64,000 nt of DNA from Amnibacterium sp. (GTDB lineage Bacteria; Actinomycetota; Actinomycetes; Actinomycetales; Microbacteriaceae). Shown in pieces: positions 59,715 through 64,000 of the stretch. The DNA is taken from NCBI RefSeq assembly GCF_025463795.1, contig NZ_JAODBE010000070.1, positions 1-64,000 on the forward strand, written 5' to 3'. The notes under the pieces were generated by a model. It was not told the DNA's origin. It worked only from the letters and a program-made list of their open reading frames with translations, and searched no databases. Position 1 is the first letter of the stretch. Every line of letters begins with the position of its first letter. Both the position numbers and the translations under genes were made by a program.

Positions 59715-60332
59715 GTGATCGACCGGTTCGCGCGGGACGCGTGGGAGCAGCACTGGCGCGAGGCGCAGCGCGACGGGTCGGCCGATGCGGACGCGCCGAA
59801 CCCCTACCTCGACGACGAGACGCTCGGACTCCCGCCGGGGACCGCCCTCGACGCGGGCTGCGGCACCGGCGCCGACGCGGTCCGGCTCGCCGCGTCCGGG
59901 TGGGCGGTCACCGGCGTCGACATCGCTCCCAGCGCCCTGAACGCGGCGGCGCGGCGCGCCGGACGGGCGGCGGTGCCGGTGACGTGGATCGAGGCGGACC
60001 TCACCACGTGGGAGCCGTCGATCCCCTTCGACCTCGTGACCACGGCGTACGCCCACGCGTCGATCCCGCAGCTGCGGCTCTACCACCGGATCGCCGAGTG
60101 GGTCGCGCCGGGCGGCACGCTGCTGATCGTCGGGCACGGCGCTCAGCCGGCCGGCTCGGCTGACGACCACGGGCCGCCGGAGGGGTCGACGGCGACGACC
60201 GCCGACATCACCGGGCTGCTCGAGGCGGCCGGATGGCGCATCCGGACCGCGAGGGAGGGCACCTCGGCCGTACCCGGCCACCCGGTGCGGCATCACGACG
60301 TGGTCGTGCGCGCGGAGCGCCCGGTCGCCTGA
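59715..60332 (+). CDS. Class I SAM-dependent methyltransferase
   Basis: 205 residues from GTG 59715. SAM motif I ALDAGCGTGADAVRLAASG (~43-61), motif II VTGVDIAPSAL, motif III ADLTTWEPSIPFDLV and a motif-VI-type WVAPGGTLLIVGHG are in order, so a methyltransferase is well supported. The acceptor is unknown; similar short proteins are often tellurite- or thiol-methyltransferase-like. Its start follows the preceding gene by 46 bases. Confidence 0.8.
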   Translation: MIDRFARDAWEQHWREAQRDGSADADAPNPYLDDETLGLPPGTALDAGCGTGADAVRLAASGWAVTGVDIAPSALNAAARRAGRAAVPVTWIEADLTTWEPSIPFDLVTTAYAHASIPQLRLYHRIAEWVAPGGTLLIVGHGAQPAGSADDHGPPEGSTATTADITGLLEAAGWRIRTAREGTSAVPGHPVRHHDVVVRAERPVA

Positions 60333-60536
60333 ACGCCGTTCAGACCCTCACGTCGAGCGTCCGAGGTCGGTGGTCCCGTGGGCACGGTCGCGGTGGCGGG
60401 CCTGCCGCAGGTCGAGGACCACCGCCTCGTCGTGGGCGTGATCCGCGCTCATCTCGGACAGGCGGCCGCCGCGTCCTGACAGCGGCATCGTCGATACGGC
60501 CACCGGGAGCGAACCGCGCGCTCGAGGACCTCGGGG

Positions 60537-61544
60537 TCAGCCGCGTTCGCTCGAGAAGGCCGCGTCGAAGGCGGTCGCCGACGGGGTGAGCGCGTTCGCG
60601 CGCACGAACTCGAGCGCCTGCGGGGCGCCGACGAGCCGGTCCATGCCCGCGTCCTCCCACTCGACCGAGAGGGGGCCGTCGTAGCCGATCGCGTTCAGGG
60701 CGCGGAAGCACTGCTGCCAGGGCACGTCACCGAGCCCGACGGAGACGAAGTCCCAGCCGCGCCGCGGATCCGCCCAGGGGAGGTGCGACGAGAGCCGCCC
60801 GTTGCGGCCGTTGCCCGTCTGCACCTTCGAGTCCTTGCAGTGCACGTGGTAGATCCGGTCGGCGAAGTCGAGGATGAACCCCACCGGGTCGATCTGCTGC
60901 CAGACCATGTGGCTCGGATCCCAGTTCAGCCCGAAGGCCGGCCGGTTGCCGATCGCGTCGAGCATGCGCTTCGCCGTCCAGTAGTCGTACGCGATCTCGC
61001 TCGGGTGCACCTCGAACGCGAAGCGCACGCCGAGCTGGTCGAACACGTCCAGAATCGGGTTGAACCGGTCGGCGAAGTCCTGGAACCCCGCTTCGACCAT
61101 CTCGTCGGGGACGGGCGGGAACATCGCGACGGTCTTCCAGATCGATGAGCCGGTGAAGCCCGTGACCGTGGAGACGCCGAGGGCCTTCGCCATGCGTGCG
61201 GTGTCCTTCAGCTCCTCCGCCGCGCGCTGCCGCACGCCCTCGGGCTCGCCGTCACCCCACACGCGGTCGGGGACGATCCCCCGGTGGCGTGCGTCGATCG
61301 GGTCGTCGCAGACGGCCTGGCCGACGAGGTGGTTCGAGATCGTGAAGACCTGGAGGCCGTTCTTCTCGAGGATCGCCTTCCGCCCGGCGACGTAGTCGGC
61401 GTCGTCGTGGCGGGCGACGTCGAGGTGGTCGCCCCACGAGGCGATCTCGAGGCCGTCGTAGCCCCACTCCCCCGCGAGGCGGGCCACCTCCTCGAACGGC
61501 AGGTCGGCCCACTGGCCGGTGAACAGGGTGACGGGGCGGGTCAT
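60537..61544 (-). CDS. Sugar-phosphate isomerase/epimerase-like TIM barrel
   Basis: 335 residues of the xylose-isomerase-like barrel family. Metal-ligand-type residues occur in [15 protein letters not shown] (Glu), [14 protein letters not shown] (Asp, His) and [12 protein letters not shown] (His, Asp). The third such barrel outside the iol operon's own two. Probably acts on a keto-sugar; no obvious partner genes. ATG 61544. Confidence 0.75.
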   Translation of the reverse strand: MTRPVTLFTGQWADLPFEEVARLAGEWGYDGLEIASWGDHLDVARHDDADYVAGRKAILEKNGLQVFTISNHLVGQAVCDDPIDARHRGIVPDRVWGDGEPEGVRQRAAEELKDTARMAKALGVSTVTGFTGSSIWKTVAMFPPVPDEMVEAGFQDFADRFNPILDVFDQLGVRFAFEVHPSEIAYDYWTAKRMLDAIGNRPAFGLNWDPSHMVWQQIDPVGFILDFADRIYHVHCKDSKVQTGNGRNGRLSSHLPWADPRRGWDFVSVGLGDVPWQQCFRALNAIGYDGPLSVEWEDAGMDRLVGAPQALEFVRANALTPSATAFDAAFSSERG

Positions 61545-61930
61545 GGAGTCTCCTTCGCGAGCAGGGTGCGGATCAGGACACCGCCGGCGTACCGACCGGC
61601 ATCCGTCCCGCTACCACCTTCGTACTCGCTGCTGGGGGTTCCGCTCCACTCCGGGTGAGGTGCCTCCCCGAAACCGGGGCGCGGCCCCTCGACCGAGCCG
61701 CCCATTCCCCGGGGCCGTCAGCCGCGGCCCTTCTGCCCGCAAGGGTTCAGGAGCGCATCCATGATCCGGTCCGGCACGCCCACCTCGGTGGCCGAGGGCC
61801 GTCTGCCGGTGGGAACGGTTCCGTCATCGACATCGGCATCGCGCCGTTGCGGTGGAAGGCGTTCGGCGGCCTGCAGCAGGTCCCGACGCTGGTCGACCCG
61901 GAACGCGCAGCCTCGCGGACGCGATCCGGG
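61545..61930. other. Intergenic stretch with no recognised content
   Basis: About 390 bases between the isomerase start and the hydrolase stop. Frames are open on both strands but none shows a domain. A short inverted repeat CCCCGAAACCGGGG (~61665) could be a hairpin. No clear promoter could be read. Confidence 0.4.
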
Positions 61931-62692
61931 TCACCGCCGACCGACCGGTTCCGGAGCACCGAGGTGCCGGGCGAAGAACCGCGTGTCGAAGCGGTCGGCA
62001 GGGACGCGGAAGTGCGATCCGGGGAAGGCGTGGAGCGTCTTGTCCTCGGACGCGAGCGCATCGAAGAGGGCGAACCCCGACGCCCGATCGAGCTCGGGGT
62101 CGTCCCACGGCACCAGGACCTCCACGGGCACCGTCACCCGGCGGGCGGCCTCGAGCAGCCACGGATACGCGAGCGAGCCGCCGACGATCAAGGCGCGGAT
62201 CCGCCGATCCGCCGCGGCGAGCGGGATGCCGATCGCCGTCGCGAGGGTCATGCCCGAGTAGCCGATCCGCGCATCCGCACCGATCTCGGGCAGGCCCTGG
62301 AGGGCGTCGATCACCGCCCGCCACTCCGGCACCGCCCGATCGGCGAGGGACCGGTTGAAGGGACCGAGCACGGGGCCGAGCGGCCGACCCGTCTCGCGGA
62401 CCCGCCGCATCTCGGCGATCCAGCGCCGGTCCTCGTCCGATCGGTCCCGGTCGCCGTGACCGGGGGCGTCGATGGCGACCGCGGAGAAGCCGTCGCGCTG
62501 CACCGCCTCCCGGGCGCGGGCGACGAGGCCCGGGGCGCCCTTGTGGAGGCCACCGCCGTGGCCGAGCAGGAGGAGGGGGGAGCCGGGGGTCGGCGACACG
62601 GGCGACCAGAGCACGCCGGGCACGCCGCCGACCGTGAGGTCCCGTTCGACGACGCCCTCCGACGTCGTCCCCGTGGAGAGGTGGAGCTGCAT
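61931..62692 (-). CDS. Alpha/beta-hydrolase with substituted nucleophile elbow
   Basis: 253 residues. The fold is clear: LLLLGHGGGLHKG (oxyanion region), AIDAPGHGDRDRS, and a terminal FPGSHFRVP with the catalytic-type His. The nucleophile-elbow region reads ARIGYSGMTLATAIGIP where the family normally reads GYWGLSMGTAIGIP. In that gapless alignment the Ser becomes Thr149 and the elbow Gly becomes Ala151. Either the enzyme uses an unusual nucleophile or it is catalytically impaired. ATG with GAAAGG upstream. A short leader ORF precedes it. Confidence 0.72.
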   Translation of the reverse strand: MQLHLSTGTTSEGVVERDLTVGGVPGVLWSPVSPTPGSPLLLLGHGGGLHKGAPGLVARAREAVQRDGFSAVAIDAPGHGDRDRSDEDRRWIAEMRRVRETGRPLGPVLGPFNRSLADRAVPEWRAVIDALQGLPEIGADARIGYSGMTLATAIGIPLAAADRRIRALIVGGSLAYPWLLEAARRVTVPVEVLVPWDDPELDRASGFALFDALASEDKTLHAFPGSHFRVPADRFDTRFFARHLGAPEPVGRR

Positions 62693-62737
62693 GTGATGCC
62701 TTTCGGGAACGCCTCGATCGGGCGCTTCCTGCGGCAG

Positions 62738-62797
62738 CTACTGCGGTCGCCCCGTCGCGGCGACGGGAGGGAGCACCCGGATGGGGATGCTGGTCAC
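62738..62797 (-). CDS. Candidate 19-codon leader ORF upstream of the hydrolase
   Basis: GTG start with an unusually strong GGAGG site (GAGGAGGTGAGACCCC before it), reading VTSIPIRVLPPVAATGRPQ and then TAG, 46 bases before the hydrolase ATG. Too short for the ORF track. No recognisable attenuation pattern; possibly fortuitous. Confidence 0.25.
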   Translation of the reverse strand: MTSIPIRVLPPVAATGRPQ

Positions 62798-62946
62798 GGG
62801 GTCTCACCTCCTCCGATCGGTCACGAGCGGTCCGACGGTAGCGGCGGGGCGATCCGAGGCACAAGAGCCCGCGCGGGCGGCGCGGTCCCGTGACCGGCCG
62901 ACGTCGTCGGGATGGGCCAGAGTGGACGGGTGCTGAAGGCTGCCCC

Positions 62947-63858
62947 GTGACCCGCCGCGGCTGGCTGCTGTTCGCCGCTCTCGGCCTGATCTGGGGCGTG
63001 CCGTACCTCTTCATCCGCATCGCCGTCGCCGAGCTCGACCCCGTGGTCGTCGCCTTCGCCCGCACGACGATCGGTGCGCTCCTGCTGCTGCCGCTCGCCA
63101 TCCGCGCGAAAGCGCTCCGCCCGCTCGTCACGCACTGGAAGGCGCTGCTCGTCTACACGGTCGTGGAGATCGTCGGCCCGTGGGTGCTGCTCGGGCACGC
63201 GGAGACGAGCCTGAACAGCTCGACGACCGGCCTGCTCATCGCGACGGTGCCGATCGTGACGGCGGTGCTCGTCACGACGCTCGGGCAGGACAGGCTCACC
63301 CCGCGACGGGTGCTCGGGCTGCTCGTCGGGTTCTGCGGCGTCGCGCTGCTCGTCGGCCTCGACTTCCGGCCGAGCGACGGCGTCGCCGTGCTCGAGGTGC
63401 TCGCGGTCGTGATCGGGTACGCGATCGGCCCGATCGTGATCACCCGCTTCCTCGCGGGCCTGCCGTCGATCGGCGTGGTCACCGGATCGCTGATCGTCGC
63501 GACGGTCGTCTACGCCCCGTTCGCCCTCCCGCGCTGGCCGGGCGCGCCCTCCACGGGCGTGATCGTGGCGGTGCTCGTGCTCGCCGTGCTCTGCACCGCG
63601 ACGGCGTTCCTCGTGATGTTCGCCCTCATCGCGGAAGCGGGACCGGCGCGGATGAGCCTCATCACCTACGTCAACCCGGTCGTCGCGGTGTCGCTCGGCG
63701 CCCTCGTGCTGCACGAGCCGATCACGATCGGTCTGGCCGTCGGCTTCCCGCTGATCCTCGTGGGCTCCGTCCTCGGCACGTGGCGGAACCGGCGGCCGAC
63801 CGCCGTGGCGGAGGGCGCCGCGTCCGCCGCCGCCCAGGCGCCCTCGGACGCCCGCTGA
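62947..63858 (+). CDS. EamA/DMT-family transporter
   Basis: 303 residues from GTG 62947, ten membrane helices in two EamA repeats. Opens RGWLLFAALGLIWGVPYLFIRIA, and repeat two ends in AGPARMSLITYVNPVVAVSLGALVLHEPIT, the typical drug/metabolite transporter signature. Probably an exporter of amino acids or metabolites; substrate unknown. A hydrophilic Ala-rich tail follows. Convergent with the methionine permease gene. Confidence 0.8.
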   Translation: MTRRGWLLFAALGLIWGVPYLFIRIAVAELDPVVVAFARTTIGALLLLPLAIRAKALRPLVTHWKALLVYTVVEIVGPWVLLGHAETSLNSSTTGLLIATVPIVTAVLVTTLGQDRLTPRRVLGLLVGFCGVALLVGLDFRPSDGVAVLEVLAVVIGYAIGPIVITRFLAGLPSIGVVTGSLIVATVVYAPFALPRWPGAPSTGVIVAVLVLAVLCTATAFLVMFALIAEAGPARMSLITYVNPVVAVSLGALVLHEPITIGLAVGFPLILVGSVLGTWRNRRPTAVAEGAASAAAQAPSDAR

Positions 63859-63886
63859 GCGCAGCCGCTGTCCGGGGCGCCGCCGG

Positions 63887-64000
63887 TCAGCGTCGCAGCG
63901 CTCTGCGCGCCAGGGCGTTGCCCGCGAACTGGCCGACCTGCACGAGCACGATGATCGTCGCGACGGTGAGGTAGACGATCGGCCAGTTGTACCGCTGAGC
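63887..64000 (-). CDS. MetI-like methionine ABC permease, C-terminal end only
   Basis: Thirty-seven residues enter from the right edge and are missing from the ORF track. I read them as AQRYNWPIVYLTVATIIVLV, then QVGQFAGNALARRALRR and stop. This is the last helix and tail of the MetI family of D-methionine ABC permeases (usual ending ...VQ..GD.LARRL.R). The rest of the metNIQ operon would lie beyond the window. Confidence 0.65.
   Translation of the reverse strand, partial: AQRYNWPIVYLTVATIIVLVQVGQFAGNALARRALRR

Noticed and set aside
1-64000. CRISPR arrays, tRNA or rRNA genes, prophage or insertion sequences
   Set aside because: No regularly spaced repeats, no tRNA-like cloverleaf or rRNA sequence, and no integrase or transposase protein was seen in any frame.

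Overview
The window is very GC-rich (G/C at most third codon positions), dense, and reads as chromosome of a high-GC Gram-positive bacterium. Actinobacterial hallmarks are many GTG starts, ATGA/GTGA gene overlaps, a polyprenol-phosphate-mannose synthase beside GT-C mannosyltransferase-like proteins, a CitA-type citrate synthase, and an iol cluster in the gene order I recall from Corynebacterium. A Micrococcales/Microbacteriaceae-like origin is a guess. I saw no rRNA, tRNA, CRISPR array, prophage or insertion sequence.

Layout. (1) 1-4.7 kb: a sugar-acid dehydratase (mandelate racemase family, cut by the left edge), an RraA-like aldolase and a citrate synthase on the minus strand. Divergent from them is a citrate synthase homologue fused to an N-terminal helix-turn-helix, with three TTGATC half-sites between. 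(2) 4.7-13 kb: a decayed MarR-GNAT gene, a cell-envelope glycosylation group (GT87-like, GT39-like, polyprenol-P-mannose synthase, COG4705 membrane protein) and a MacB-type ABC exporter pair ending at a bidirectional hairpin. (3) 13.1-14 kb: a secreted acid-phosphatase-like lipoprotein. (4) 14.4-20.8 kb: a 2-oxoacid dehydrogenase E2 and a fused E1 alpha-beta, divergent from a VOC protein, GntR/FCD regulator and aldehyde dehydrogenase. (5) 20.8-29.1 kb: LacI regulator, an atypical M24 hydrolase and a beta-hydroxyacid dehydrogenase, divergent from a complete branched-chain-amino-acid-type ABC importer (LivKHMGF). Two LacI-type operators sit on two mirror-image promoters.

(6) 29.2-32.7 kb: FMN-binding protein plus ferric-reductase-like flavocytochrome, a monofunctional peptidoglycan glycosyltransferase and a DUF2277 protein. 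(7) 32.7-47 kb: a complete myo-inositol catabolic cluster (iolH, G, E, D, B, A, Cgl0158-type aldolase, iolC), its GntR regulator, a transaldolase-family enzyme and an MFS sugar/inositol porter. All three promoter regions carry a TGTCYTRACA-like palindrome. (8) 47-53 kb: peptidase E, TauE-like transporter, an ArsR-SRPBCC-hydrolase operon, and reverse transsulfuration genes (cystathionine gamma-lyase/synthase and cystathionine beta-synthase). (9) 53-64 kb: a close paralogue of the 7.5-kb GT39-like gene, an MprF/LysX-like DUF2156 protein coupled to a membrane esterase, and assorted genes ending in the start of a methionine-importer permease at the right edge.

Taken together this is a chromosomal region devoted to scavenging and catabolism (inositol, a LivK-type ligand, sugar acids, 2-oxoacids) interleaved with cell-envelope functions. 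The strongest candidates for something undescribed are the LacI/Liv/M24/dehydrogenase module at 20.8-29.1 kb and the HTH-citrate synthase with its divergent operator at 3.4 kb. Long ORFs on the opposite strand of real genes in the ORF track are GC-driven shadows and are omitted.
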